The translations under genes were made by a program, and so were the position numbers. Below are positions 7,547-15,366 of a stretch of 45,592 nucleotides of DNA, piece by piece; position 1 is the stretch's first letter; every line of letters starts with the position of its first letter. The stretch comes from VGWG01 sp964580075. GTDB taxonomy: Bacteria; Verrucomicrobiota; Kiritimatiellia; RFP12; JAAYNR01. The notes below the pieces were generated by a model. It searched no databases. It was not told the DNA's origin and saw nothing but the letters and a program-made list of their open reading frames with translations. The stretch is from the NCBI GenBank assembly GCA_964580075.1, contig CAZOJL010000008.1, forward strand, positions 1 through 45,592. The letters are read 5' to 3'.

Positions 7547-8515
7547 TTATTTTCCCGCTCCGATGCGGTGCCGCCGCACACGTCCCGCGAGGCGCGCCGC
7601 CTGTTCCGGGTCGAACTGCGCTGGCACGCGTGTCAACGCGTTGGCCATGCCGCAGCCGAGGCCGACGATCACCGCGTCTTCGACCGAACGGCCGTTGGCG
7701 AGCCAGGCATGGATGAACCCTGCGGCCGAGCAGTCGCCGCTCCCGATCGGATTGCTCACCGTGATTTTCGGCAGGTCAAACCGCATCGCACCCCCGGCGC
7801 CGAGCAGATAGGCAGGCCGAATGCCCTGGGTGACCCACACCCAACACGCCCCCGCCGTGCGCAATCGCTCTGCAGCGCCGAGGATCGCGGCCTCGTCACC
7901 GCAGACCGTTTCCCACGTCTCTTCCAGTTCGCGCACGTTCAGCTTGACCAGCAGCGGGCCGAAAGGGAGGGTGCACCGCAACCCACAGCCGTTGGAATCG
8001 ATCACCACCGGCACGTCGGCGGCCACTGCAACCTGGACGAACGGAACGTAGAAATCGTCCGGCACCCCCGGCGGCAGCGTCCCGCTGATGGACAACAGCC
8101 GGGCCCGTCCCGCCAGCCTTCGGTTTCGTTGAAGAAAGGCGTCCCACGCCGCTGCACCGGGCGTCGGGCCCTCCTCGATCAACTCGGTGCTCGTCCCCGC
8201 CGCAGCATCAATCGCCGTCGTACACGTCCGGGTTGCTCCGGTCTGGGACGTGAAACACGTCCTGACGCCACGCGCCCGGACATACGCCGCGACAAACCGT
8301 CCTGACGCACCCCCGTTGAACCCCGTCACGCAGGCTGCCGTGCCGAGCGTGGCCAGGGCCACCGCCGTGTTCACGGCCTTCCCCGCACCGGTCTGGTGGT
8401 GTTCAATGGCGCGGTTGACTTCCCCGAACGCGACATGCCGAAACACCAGCGTTCGCTGCAGCGCCGGCGTCAGCCCGAGGCAAACCACATTCCGAGACGA
8501 TTTCTGATTGCCCAT
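7547..8515 (-). CDS. PfkB-family sugar kinase (1-phosphofructokinase/tagatose-6-phosphate kinase type)
   Basis: A 322-residue ATP-dependent sugar or sugar-phosphate kinase. Features are the N-terminal CLGLTPALQRTLVF (FruK/LacC-type opening), AGKAVNTAVALATLG, the substrate-lid region and the C-terminal NPIGSGDCSAAGF, in which GSGD contains the catalytic Asp. The early TPALQRT and AGKAVN patterns favour the FruK/LacC group over ribokinase, but the substrate is not certain. It follows rnc by 17 bases on the same strand. No fructose-specific PTS genes are nearby, so coupling to PTS is not indicated. A weak ribosome site leaves some doubt about the start. Confidence 0.8.
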   Translation of the reverse strand: MGNQKSSRNVVCLGLTPALQRTLVFRHVAFGEVNRAIEHHQTGAGKAVNTAVALATLGTAACVTGFNGGASGRFVAAYVRARGVRTCFTSQTGATRTCTTAIDAAAGTSTELIEEGPTPGAAAWDAFLQRNRRLAGRARLLSISGTLPPGVPDDFYVPFVQVAVAADVPVVIDSNGCGLRCTLPFGPLLVKLNVRELEETWETVCGDEAAILGAAERLRTAGACWVWVTQGIRPAYLLGAGGAMRFDLPKITVSNPIGSGDCSAAGFIHAWLANGRSVEDAVIVGLGCGMANALTRVPAQFDPEQAARLAGRVRRHRIGAGK

Positions 8516-8532
8516 GTTTCACGTCATGCCCT

Positions 8533-9312
8533 TCAGGGAGAATCCACCTTCCGGATTGACGATCCTCCCGAAAACGGCAGATGGGTCTCGCTCGCGTTGA
8601 TCGCATCAAGCATCGCCTGGGCGGCAGCCGCCTCGGCGACACGTTTGCTCGCCCCTTCTGCCTCAGCCGAGAAACCGGTGCTCAGCGAGACCCGTATCCG
8701 GTACTGAGGCTGGTGGTCCGGACCGACGGTCTCGACCAACGTGTACGACGGGACCGATCCATCAAAGGCCTGCGTGCGTTCCTGAAGCTGACCCTTGGGG
8801 TTTCCCGCCTGCAGAACGCCCGCAACCTGATCGGCGCAGATCTGATCCGCCAGAAAACGATGAAAGAAGGCGCGCGCGGCCTCATAACCGCCGTCAATCC
8901 AAACGGCTCCCAACAAGGCCTCCAGCGTGTCGGCGAGCGCCCCTTCACGGTCACGTCCACCCGACTGTCTTTCCGACTTGCCCACCCGCATCAGACCGCT
9001 CAAGCCCATCCGACGCGCCACTTCGGCCAGAGACCGGCCGTTCGCGACCTGAATGCGCATCACGCTCAGCCCGCCTTCGTCCGTATCGGTGTGGGCGGCA
9101 TAGAGGTGTTCGGCGGCCAACAGGCCTAGAACCGCGTCACCGAGAAACTCCAGCCGCTGGTTGTTGGTGCCGGTGCTGGCCTCGGTTCGCCACGACGGAA
9201 GTGTGAAGGCAGTCGTCAGCAGCGGAACATCACGAAACCGGTAACCGATGAGCGCCTCAACCGCCTCTGCCAGCCACCGGCTTTCTGTCACTACTGGAAG
9301 GTCTTCAGCCAT
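8533..9312 (-). CDS. rnc: Ribonuclease III
   Basis: Double-strand-specific endoribonuclease for rRNA and mRNA processing. The 259-residue protein has the catalytic signature QRLEFLGDAVLG, the second acidic motif in EGALADTLEALLGAVWIDGG, and a C-terminal double-stranded RNA-binding domain from about residue 170 (PKGQLQERTQAF ... AEGASKRVAEAAAAQAML). Length is typical. It lies between the zinc-ribbon gene (19-base gap) and the PfkB kinase gene, all minus strand, likely one transcript with rpmB. Confidence 0.95.
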   Translation of the reverse strand: MAEDLPVVTESRWLAEAVEALIGYRFRDVPLLTTAFTLPSWRTEASTGTNNQRLEFLGDAVLGLLAAEHLYAAHTDTDEGGLSVMRIQVANGRSLAEVARRMGLSGLMRVGKSERQSGGRDREGALADTLEALLGAVWIDGGYEAARAFFHRFLADQICADQVAGVLQAGNPKGQLQERTQAFDGSVPSYTLVETVGPDHQPQYRIRVSLSTGFSAEAEGASKRVAEAAAAQAMLDAINASETHLPFSGGSSIRKVDSP

Positions 9313-9331
9313 GCGGTCTTTGGCGAATGCG

Positions 9332-9856
9332 CTACGCCTGCTTCTCTTCCTCGGCGAGCAACGACTGCACGCGCTGCACCAGAGAGGTCATTTCGCCCTG
9401 GATCCGCACCACGGCATTCAACAGGTTGCCCATCTCGACGCAACGGTGCAGCGTCGTCAACCGGGCTTTCTCAGACGCTGACCGACGCTCCATCAGGCTG
9501 GCCACGACGCGTTCCAGTTCGACAATCCGGTCCTCGGCACGAACGAGCGTGCGACGCAAATGAACAATCTGCGCAAATAATTGCTCGGGCTCCCCGTCCA
9601 GATCGGCAACCTCCATCCCGCCCGGGATCGGAACCTGCACCGGTTGTCCGCATTCGGTGCAGGCAACGGTCAGTCCGGCGCCGCGGACGTCGATGACCAA
9701 CTGGTGCCCACATCCCGGGCAGGCAAAATCGATGTCAGATCCCTCTTCAATGGGGTTGCCTTGGTCGTCAACACGCTCTTCTTCCGACGCCCACGCATAG
9801 AAGCCGCCTGTCCGTTCAACCCCGCCGCCGATCTCCGTACGCTCAGTCTGGCTCAT
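9332..9856 (-). CDS. Zinc-ribbon and coiled-coil protein, unknown function
   Basis: Not recognised. The 174-residue protein has an acidic N-terminus and then a zinc ribbon with two CxxC pairs (FACPGCGH ... ACTECGQP, roughly residues 45-75). After that comes a long heptad-rich helix (EQLFAQIVHLRRTLVRAEDR onward) that predicts a coiled coil to the end. The start at 9856 has a GGAGG site 8 bases upstream; a longer in-frame start lacks one. It lies between rpmB and rnc. The architecture suggests a nucleic-acid or protein-binding adaptor, but no function should be assigned. Confidence 0.7.
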   Translation of the reverse strand: MSQTERTEIGGGVERTGGFYAWASEEERVDDQGNPIEEGSDIDFACPGCGHQLVIDVRGAGLTVACTECGQPVQVPIPGGMEVADLDGEPEQLFAQIVHLRRTLVRAEDRIVELERVVASLMERRSASEKARLTTLHRCVEMGNLLNAVVRIQGEMTSLVQRVQSLLAEEEKQA

Positions 9857-9929
9857 AGCATCCTCCGTTCCGACACGGCGACCCAAGCCCTACATCCCGT
9901 TCTCCATCCGACGTCGCGAACAGACCCCC

Positions 9930-10157
9930 TCAGGCCTTGACAATATTTGCGGTTCTCAGACATGCCGCGCAAATCTTGATCTGGCGAGAGTTGGGCCCGT
10001 CTTTGATCCGTACGTTACGCAGGTTCGGCAGGAACCGGCGCTTGGTAATGCCTGTCGTGTGTAAACCAATGCCGCCCTTGTACTTAGCAAGGCCATGACG
10101 CACAATTCTGTTGCCCGTCATGGGCCCTTTGCCACACATATCACAAACTCTGGACAT
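9930..10157 (-). CDS. rpmB: 50S ribosomal protein L28 (zinc-binding type)
   Basis: The 75-residue L28 starts MSRVCDMCGKGPMTGN, with KRRFLPNLRNVRI and ICAACLRTANIVKA. Two CxxC pairs (CDMC and CAAC) mark the zinc-containing C+ form; many bacteria also have a C- paralogue that is induced in low zinc. An AGGAGA ribosome site precedes the ATG at 10157, which decides the start over an upstream in-frame ATG. Confidence 0.97.
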   Translation of the reverse strand: MSRVCDMCGKGPMTGNRIVRHGLAKYKGGIGLHTTGITKRRFLPNLRNVRIKDGPNSRQIKICAACLRTANIVKA

Positions 10158-10233
10158 ATTCAGTTCTCCTTGAAGAAGGGAGACAAGAATAACATCGCGC
10201 CGCGAATTGAGCAAGGGTAATTTACAGGGTAAT

Positions 10234-10463
10234 TTACACCCGAAACAAATGCAGCCACACCGGTATCGTCACCAGGCTGAAGACGTGGGTGAAGAAGACC
10301 ACGGCAGCGGCGAACTCGGGATCGCGGTCATACAGTTCGGCGAGGGTCACACTCACCATGGCGGCCGGTTGAACACCTCGTCAATGATCCTGCTGCGGCG
10401 CAGCCATACGCCACACGCCATCATCAGAAAGATCGCTGTAATTCTCAGGGAGATGGAAAACAT
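10234..10463 (-). pseudogene. Internally deleted AEC-family permease remnant
   Basis: Two fragments in different frames survive. The first, from the ATG at 10463, reads MFSISLRITAIFLMMACGVW and then LRRSRIIDEV, the N-terminal helix and RRR-x-I-(I/L)-DE pattern of auxin-efflux-carrier (AEC) permeases. The second reads QPAAMVSVTLAELYDRDPEF and ends FSLVTIPVWLHLFRV with a stop at 10234-10236, matching the AEC C-terminal helix. About 230 middle residues of a roughly 310-residue protein are missing, with a frame change at the junction near 10370. The start overlaps the stop of the ATP-grasp-GNAT gene as TGATG, so the intact gene was the last member of the cofactor operon. Confidence 0.7.
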
Positions 10464-11989
10464 CAGACCAACACTTTGCAATACGTGACGCGCGCGTCAC
10501 CCACATCGTAGAAATCATCGAGCACTTCGGCCTGGTCAAACCCCGTCCGTTCGTAAAATGCCCGTGTGGCCGCGTACTGCGGGCGTCCCGACGTCTCGGC
10601 GTACAGCCGCGTACCGCCGCGCTGGCGCACCGCGTCCTCGGTCTCCCGCAACAGGACGCGGCCGACGCCGCCGCCCTGGATCGTCGGATCAACCGCAATC
10701 CAGTACAGGTCGTAACTCGTCCGTGTGCAGGGAACCGGCCCAAAACAACTGTAGCCTATGACGGCGCCGTCGCGCTCGGCAAAGACAAAGAAATACCCAG
10801 ACGCGTCGCCCTGGACGACACGCGTGTCGACCAGTTCCTGCGCCACGCCCACCTCGTCGGCATGAAAAAACCCGGTGGCCGCAACGATGCGCCGCACGGC
10901 CGCCGCATCTTCGGGCCGCACCTCGCAACGGAACCGGATCCCAGCCGCATCCCCCGCGGGCCGCATCGGCGAAACCCTGCGCGGCGGGGACGCCCGCACC
11001 GTCTGTGCACCCCCCGCGCGTCGGCGCGCGGCTCCGACCAGACCGCAAACCGCCTCGTCATACCCAATCCCGGCCGCCTCCAGCGCGGCGGCAAATCCGG
11101 CGTCCGGCGCCAGGCACGGATTGGCATTCACCTCCAGAATCCAGACCTCCCCGGCCGCGTCGACTCGGAAATCGACCCGCGCATAACCGGCAAGCCCAAA
11201 GACACGCCAACACGCCCGCGCCAGCTCCTCCAACCGCGCGCAGAGCGCCCCCTCAGCCGCACGATTTACACCACGCCTGACCGTATGCGCGCACTCAAAC
11301 GCCCCCTCATCCCATTTCGCCGCATACCCGATGATCCGCGGCTTGCCGGACGGATAGTCGACAAAGACCAGTTCGGCAGGCGGCAGCGCGCACACCGGGC
11401 CATCCGCCGCCTCGATCAAGCCGACATTGAACTCCCGCCCTTCGATAAACCGCTCGGCGAACCAGCCGCACCCGCGAGCGGACGCGGCCGCCTGCGCCTC
11501 CGCTGCCGTGACGTTGCGCAGGACACTGGCGTCGTCAAGTCCGACCGATGCATGCTCCCAGACCGATTTGACAATCCAATCGGCGCGCCCGCCTTCCGCC
11601 CCGCCCGGGCCATCCCCCTCCACCCAGTCGGCGGTCGGCAGCGAGGCGGCACGCAGCAACCGTTTCGCCAACAGTTTTCCAGACGTCGCAAACTGCGCTT
11701 CGGCCGAATTCCCGGTGTAGACCACACCGACGGACTCCAGCGCCGCTGGCGCCAGATGGATCAGCCGTCCGCTGCCGGAAAGACTCTCGACCAGATTAAA
11801 AACCACCTCGGCGTCGCGGACGGCCGGATGCGAAACGAGTGCGTGCAGGTTGAGGCCGCACGGGACGACCCGCACCGCGTGTCCCGCTGATTCCAGCGCG
11901 GCGCGGACCGCCGCCGCCTCCGCCAGCACATCCCGCTCGTCGGGGGGCGCATCGGGCGGCACAACCTGATGGATTATCGTGAGGGTCAT
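10463..11989 (-). CDS. ATP-grasp ligase fused to GNAT acetyltransferase
   Basis: A 508-residue two-domain protein. Residues 1 to about 320 look like a D-Ala-D-Ala-ligase-type ATP-grasp enzyme: FNLVESLSGSG, a YTGNSAEAQFATSGKLLAKRLL segment, ADWIVKSVWEHAS, FIEGREFNVG and the metal-binding WILEVNANPCL (residues 284-293). A proline/arginine-rich linker leads to a GNAT domain (about 350-508) with the acetyl-CoA loop VDPTIQGGGVGRVLL. It probably ligates an amine to a carboxylate and may acetylate the product or a related amine. Neither substrate is known. The ATG at 11989 follows an AAGGAAA site. It lies at the end of the molybdopterin operon, an unexpected position. Confidence 0.75.
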   Translation of the reverse strand: MTLTIIHQVVPPDAPPDERDVLAEAAAVRAALESAGHAVRVVPCGLNLHALVSHPAVRDAEVVFNLVESLSGSGRLIHLAPAALESVGVVYTGNSAEAQFATSGKLLAKRLLRAASLPTADWVEGDGPGGAEGGRADWIVKSVWEHASVGLDDASVLRNVTAAEAQAAASARGCGWFAERFIEGREFNVGLIEAADGPVCALPPAELVFVDYPSGKPRIIGYAAKWDEGAFECAHTVRRGVNRAAEGALCARLEELARACWRVFGLAGYARVDFRVDAAGEVWILEVNANPCLAPDAGFAAALEAAGIGYDEAVCGLVGAARRRAGGAQTVRASPPRRVSPMRPAGDAAGIRFRCEVRPEDAAAVRRIVAATGFFHADEVGVAQELVDTRVVQGDASGYFFVFAERDGAVIGYSCFGPVPCTRTSYDLYWIAVDPTIQGGGVGRVLLRETEDAVRQRGGTRLYAETSGRPQYAATRAFYERTGFDQAEVLDDFYDVGDARVTYCKVLV

Positions 11990-12025
11990 ATTTCCTTCCC
12001 TTCGGTCGTGCAGAATGAACACGGG

Positions 12026-12958
12026 TCAGCCGTGTGAATCGATTCCCGACAGCATCAGCAGGCTATGCTCCACGGTGGGCAGGATGACGGCAAGATACTC
12101 CGTCACCGCCTTGACACTGCCCGGCAGGACGTAAATCAGCGACTGCCCGGCGACCCCGGCAACCGACCGGCTGAGCAGGGCGGCGGGGAGGCGTTCGCCG
12201 TGTTTGATCCGTACAAAGTCCATAATCCCCGGCAGTGCTTTGTCCAGCATCGGCGTGACCACGTCGGGCGTGATGTCACGCGGGCTAATCCCGGTTCCGC
12301 CGGTGGTGACAAGCATTTCAACCCCGCCCGCAATCGCTTCGGAAAGAACCTGGCGCAGCGGCTCAGCCTCATCCGGGACAAGCGCGCGCGCCACCTCCAG
12401 ATGCCACCGCGTTCCGGCAAAGTACGCGACGACCGCCTGTTCGATCGCCGGTCCGCTGCGATCTTCGTAGACGCCCCGGCTGGCACGATCACTCACCGTG
12501 ACGATCCGCACCCGGAGGGGACGGGGGTGGTGCGTAATCGGATCGCCGGGCCGGATACGGCCCCCGTGGCGCACGCGGCAGAATATCCCTTCTTTCGGCA
12601 TGATGCATGTGCCGACCTGACGAAACACCGCACACCCATCGCCATGGCACGCTTTGCCGATTTGCGTAACCTCCAATTCGATATCGCCACAGATCAAGCA
12701 ATCGCGCAACGCGACCTGCCCGAGGTCAATCCCGGCAATCGTCAGGTTCTCGGCAAAATCACCCGCTCGGTACACGGTGCCCGCCGCTTCGCCAAACGAG
12801 ACGACACACTCCCGGGAGAGCAGGCTGACTTGCCGATGCCACGCACCCGCATGCGCGTCTCCGACAATCCCCTGCGCATCGATCTCGGCCTCCGGCACAG
12901 GCGTCTTGGTCGTCCCTTTCTCAGAAGAGCTATTGACAGATACAATGTGCGGGGTCAT
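12026..12958 (-). CDS. MOSC domain fused to MogA/MoaB-type molybdopterin adenylyltransferase
   Basis: A 310-residue fusion. Residues 1 to about 145 form a MOSC domain with the conserved cysteine in QIGKACHGDG; MOSC domains bind molybdenum cofactor or sulfur carriers. Residues from about 150 (VRIVTVSDRASRGVYEDRSG) form a MogA/MoaB domain, with the MPT-binding VTTGGTGISPRDITPD and LPGSVKAVTE motifs, that adenylylates molybdopterin before metal insertion by MoeA. The start at 12958 overlaps the moaC stop as ATGA. Fusion of a Moco carrier/sulfurase-like domain to the adenylyltransferase suggests channelling of the intermediate. Confidence 0.88.
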   Translation of the reverse strand: MTPHIVSVNSSSEKGTTKTPVPEAEIDAQGIVGDAHAGAWHRQVSLLSRECVVSFGEAAGTVYRAGDFAENLTIAGIDLGQVALRDCLICGDIELEVTQIGKACHGDGCAVFRQVGTCIMPKEGIFCRVRHGGRIRPGDPITHHPRPLRVRIVTVSDRASRGVYEDRSGPAIEQAVVAYFAGTRWHLEVARALVPDEAEPLRQVLSEAIAGGVEMLVTTGGTGISPRDITPDVVTPMLDKALPGIMDFVRIKHGERLPAALLSRSVAGVAGQSLIYVLPGSVKAVTEYLAVILPTVEHSLLMLSGIDSHG

Positions 12959-13404
12959 GCGGATTCCTTCGTTTTCTCGACCAATCGAATGTCGCCGAGC
13001 GTCATCGTCTTGTCGACCGCCTTGCACATGTCGTACACCGTCAGCAACGCCACGTTCACAGCCATGAGCGCCTCCATCTCCACACCGGTCTGCCCGGTAC
13101 ACTTCACGACGCTGCAGACGCGCACGCCAATCTCTTCGATGACCGCTTCGACCCGCACCTGGGTGAGCAGCAGCGTGTGGCACAGCGGAATGAGCGTCGC
13201 GGTCTGCTTGGCGGCTTGGACGCCGGCCAACTCGGCCGCGACCAGCACGTTGCCTTTCTGCATCCGGCCCGCCGCGATCAGGCCGAGCGTGGCGGCCTGC
13301 AACCGGATCAACCCCGTTGCCCGTGCGGTGCGACGGCTGACGGCCTTATCGCCCACATCAACCATGCACGGCCTGCCGCTGGAATCAAGATGTGTGAGTG
13401 CCAT
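12955..13404 (-). CDS. moaC: Cyclic pyranopterin monophosphate synthase MoaC
   Basis: Catalyses the second step of molybdopterin synthesis, converting the MoaA product into cyclic pyranopterin monophosphate. The 149-residue sequence begins MALTHLDSSGRPCMVDVGDK and includes the KGNVLVAAELAGVQAAKQTATLIPLCH core and the GVEMEALMAVNVALLTVYDMCKA helix, all diagnostic. It lies 5 bases after moaA and overlaps the MOSC-MogA gene by 4 bases. Confidence 0.97.
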   Translation of the reverse strand: MALTHLDSSGRPCMVDVGDKAVSRRTARATGLIRLQAATLGLIAAGRMQKGNVLVAAELAGVQAAKQTATLIPLCHTLLLTQVRVEAVIEEIGVRVCSVVKCTGQTGVEMEALMAVNVALLTVYDMCKAVDKTMTLGDIRLVEKTKESA

Positions 13405-13409
13405 GGGTG

Positions 13410-14207
13410 CTAGCCTCCAAGGGAGTAGAATTGGTTGTCACTGCGCAACCCGGCTGCCGGTTTGGCGTCGACCGCCGCCAGAATGGCACCGCGCGCGCCC
13501 AGTTCCCGAACACTGAAGGACCGGTCGTTGAAGAGGCATGAGTAGAGGCGTCCGTCACTGGACAGGCGAAGGCGGTTGCAGGTGCCACACCGCCCCCCGT
13601 CTCCGCCAATAACAGGCCAGAACTCTCCTTTCCCGGTATTCATTCTGCGAATAAAACGGACCTCCATGCCGCGCTGTCGCCCATAGTCCGCCACCGCCCG
13701 GGCGTCCGGTTCGTCGGGCGTCGTGTCGATGACGCAATTGAGCTTGACGCTGTGGAATCCCGCCGCACGGGCTGCCTCGATGCCAGCCAGCGTCTCGTCA
13801 AGTCTACCACAACGGGTGATGGCGTGGAACCGTTCCGGATCCAGCGTGTCGAGGCTGATGTTGACCCGGTGCAGGCCGGCTTCCCGAAGGGCGGATGCCA
13901 GGCGCGGCAACCGCACACCATTCGTCGTCAGGGCGAAGTCGGCAATGCCGGGGATGACGGCCAGCCGCGCAACCAGGGAGAGAATGCCTTTGCGCACCAG
14001 CGGCTCGCCGCCCGTAATCCGGACTTTGCTGACGCCGAGTTCGACCGCCGCGCGCGTAACCGCTTCGATCTCCTCATAGCTGAGGAGATCCGCACGCCGC
14101 TTGTGCGCCACACCCGCCTCCGGCATGCAATACACGCACCGGAGGTTGCAGCGGTCTGTCACGGAGACCCTGAGATAGGTGATCTTACGTTGAAAACGAT
14201 CGAACAC
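13410..14207 (-). CDS. moaA: GTP 3',8-cyclase MoaA, compact form
   Basis: Radical-SAM enzyme for the first molybdopterin step, GTP to 3',8-cyclo-7,8-dihydro-GTP. It has the first cluster motif CNLRCVYC, the RITGGEPLVRKG SAM-contact segment, a second-cluster motif CGTCNRLRLSSDGRLYSCLF and the C-terminal Gly-Gly important in MoaA. At 265 residues it is about 60 shorter than usual. The stretch between VRFIRRM and the second cluster is reduced to roughly a dozen residues, where typical MoaA has about 60-70. The GTG at 14207 gives the standard FDRFQRKITYLRVSVTDRC opening after a GGAG; an ATG at 14264 would add 19 residues read inside moeA. A MoaA-like enzyme of altered specificity cannot be excluded, but moaC follows directly. 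Confidence 0.85.
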   Translation of the reverse strand: MFDRFQRKITYLRVSVTDRCNLRCVYCMPEAGVAHKRRADLLSYEEIEAVTRAAVELGVSKVRITGGEPLVRKGILSLVARLAVIPGIADFALTTNGVRLPRLASALREAGLHRVNISLDTLDPERFHAITRCGRLDETLAGIEAARAAGFHSVKLNCVIDTTPDEPDARAVADYGRQRGMEVRFIRRMNTGKGEFWPVIGGDGGRCGTCNRLRLSSDGRLYSCLFNDRSFSVRELGARGAILAAVDAKPAAGLRSDNQFYSLGG

Positions 14208-15366
14208 AGACCGCGTCTCCCGGGTTATAACCGGTCTCGCCAACCGGAATAGTGACCAGACCATCCGCTTCGGCCATGGCGTTGATATGTGCGGACCCGT
14301 GGTACCCCACAGGCGTCACCACCCCGGGCGAGACAAATCGCACGGGGATACTGACCTGTCGCCCGGAGGCCTTGCGGCGTATCGGCTGATTCACACGCGC
14401 TTCGATCATCTGTGGTTGCCAGGCGTGCCCCATCAACCGGTAGAGGAACGGCTTGACCAGAAGCTCAAACACGATAAAGGTGGAGACCGGATTGCCCGGA
14501 AGCCCGCAGCAGTAGCATGTCCCCTTCCGGGCGAACAGCGTCGGCCGCCCCGGCTGCATGGCGACACTGTCAAACACACAGGTAAATCCGCGCGTGCGGA
14601 GAATGCCCGGAACGAGGTCGTAGTCGCCGGTGGAGACCCCGCCTGAAAACAGCAGCAGGGATGCCTCCGTCATGGCCTGGTCCAGGGCGGCGGCAATCAC
14701 CGCGTCGCGGTCGGCCAGAATGCCGCTGTAGATCGGAATCGCGCCGCAGGCGCGAATGTGGGCGGCGAGCTGCCAACTGTTGCTGTTGCGGATTTGCGCC
14801 GGGCCCGGGAGGACGTCCGGCTCGACCAGTTCGCTGCCGGTGGCCAGAATGGCGACGCGGGGCTGCCGGGCGACGCGGGGGCGGACGGCGCCGACGGCGG
14901 CAAGGACCGCCAGATGCGCGGGCGCAATCCGCGACCCCGCCCGCAGCACCCTGTCGCCCGTCCGCACGTCCTCTGCTTTGCGGCAGATGTTGTCCGCCGT
15001 GTCGGGGACGACGATGCGGACCTCCGTGCCGTCACGCGTGACCTGCTCCTGCATGATCACACAGTCTGCCCCTTCGGGCAGGGGGGCCCCCGTGAAAATG
15101 CGCGAACAGGTGCCCGGCTGTACCCGCTGCTGCGGCCAGACGCCGGCGGGAATCTCTTCAATCAGGACCATCTGGCCGGCGGCCAGGTCTCCGCGACGGC
15201 AGGCGTAGCCGTCCATTGCCGCCTTGTCGAACGGCGGCATATCAACATCCGACACCACGTCTTCCGCCAGAATACGGCCGATCGTCTGATCAAACGGCAC
15301 GGTCTCACCCGGCAGTGGAACGGCCGCCGCCATCATCCGCTCATACGCGTCATCATATCGGATCAT
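14185..15366 (-). CDS. moeA: Molybdopterin molybdenumtransferase MoeA
   Basis: Inserts molybdate or tungstate into adenylylated molybdopterin. The 393-residue protein shows FDQTIGRILAEDVVSDVDMP, FDKAAMDGYAC, RIFTGAPLPEGADCVIMQE, ILATGSELVEP, SGGVSTGDYD and GLPGNPVSTFIVFE, covering all MoeA domains, with domain IV at the C-terminus. The start is uncertain: ATG codons at 15384, 15375 and 15366 are in frame and none has a clear ribosome site. 15366 (MIRYDDAYERM) gives the usual N-terminus and overlaps the upstream gene by 14 bases. Confidence 0.94.
   Translation of the reverse strand: MIRYDDAYERMMAAAVPLPGETVPFDQTIGRILAEDVVSDVDMPPFDKAAMDGYACRRGDLAAGQMVLIEEIPAGVWPQQRVQPGTCSRIFTGAPLPEGADCVIMQEQVTRDGTEVRIVVPDTADNICRKAEDVRTGDRVLRAGSRIAPAHLAVLAAVGAVRPRVARQPRVAILATGSELVEPDVLPGPAQIRNSNSWQLAAHIRACGAIPIYSGILADRDAVIAAALDQAMTEASLLLFSGGVSTGDYDLVPGILRTRGFTCVFDSVAMQPGRPTLFARKGTCYCCGLPGNPVSTFIVFELLVKPFLYRLMGHAWQPQMIEARVNQPIRRKASGRQVSIPVRFVSPGVVTPVGYHGSAHINAMAEADGLVTIPVGETGYNPGDAVCVRSFST

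Noticed and set aside
10207..10488. 93-codon plus-strand gene after rpmB
   Set aside because: The minus strand there reads the two ends of an AEC permease; the plus frame has no features.
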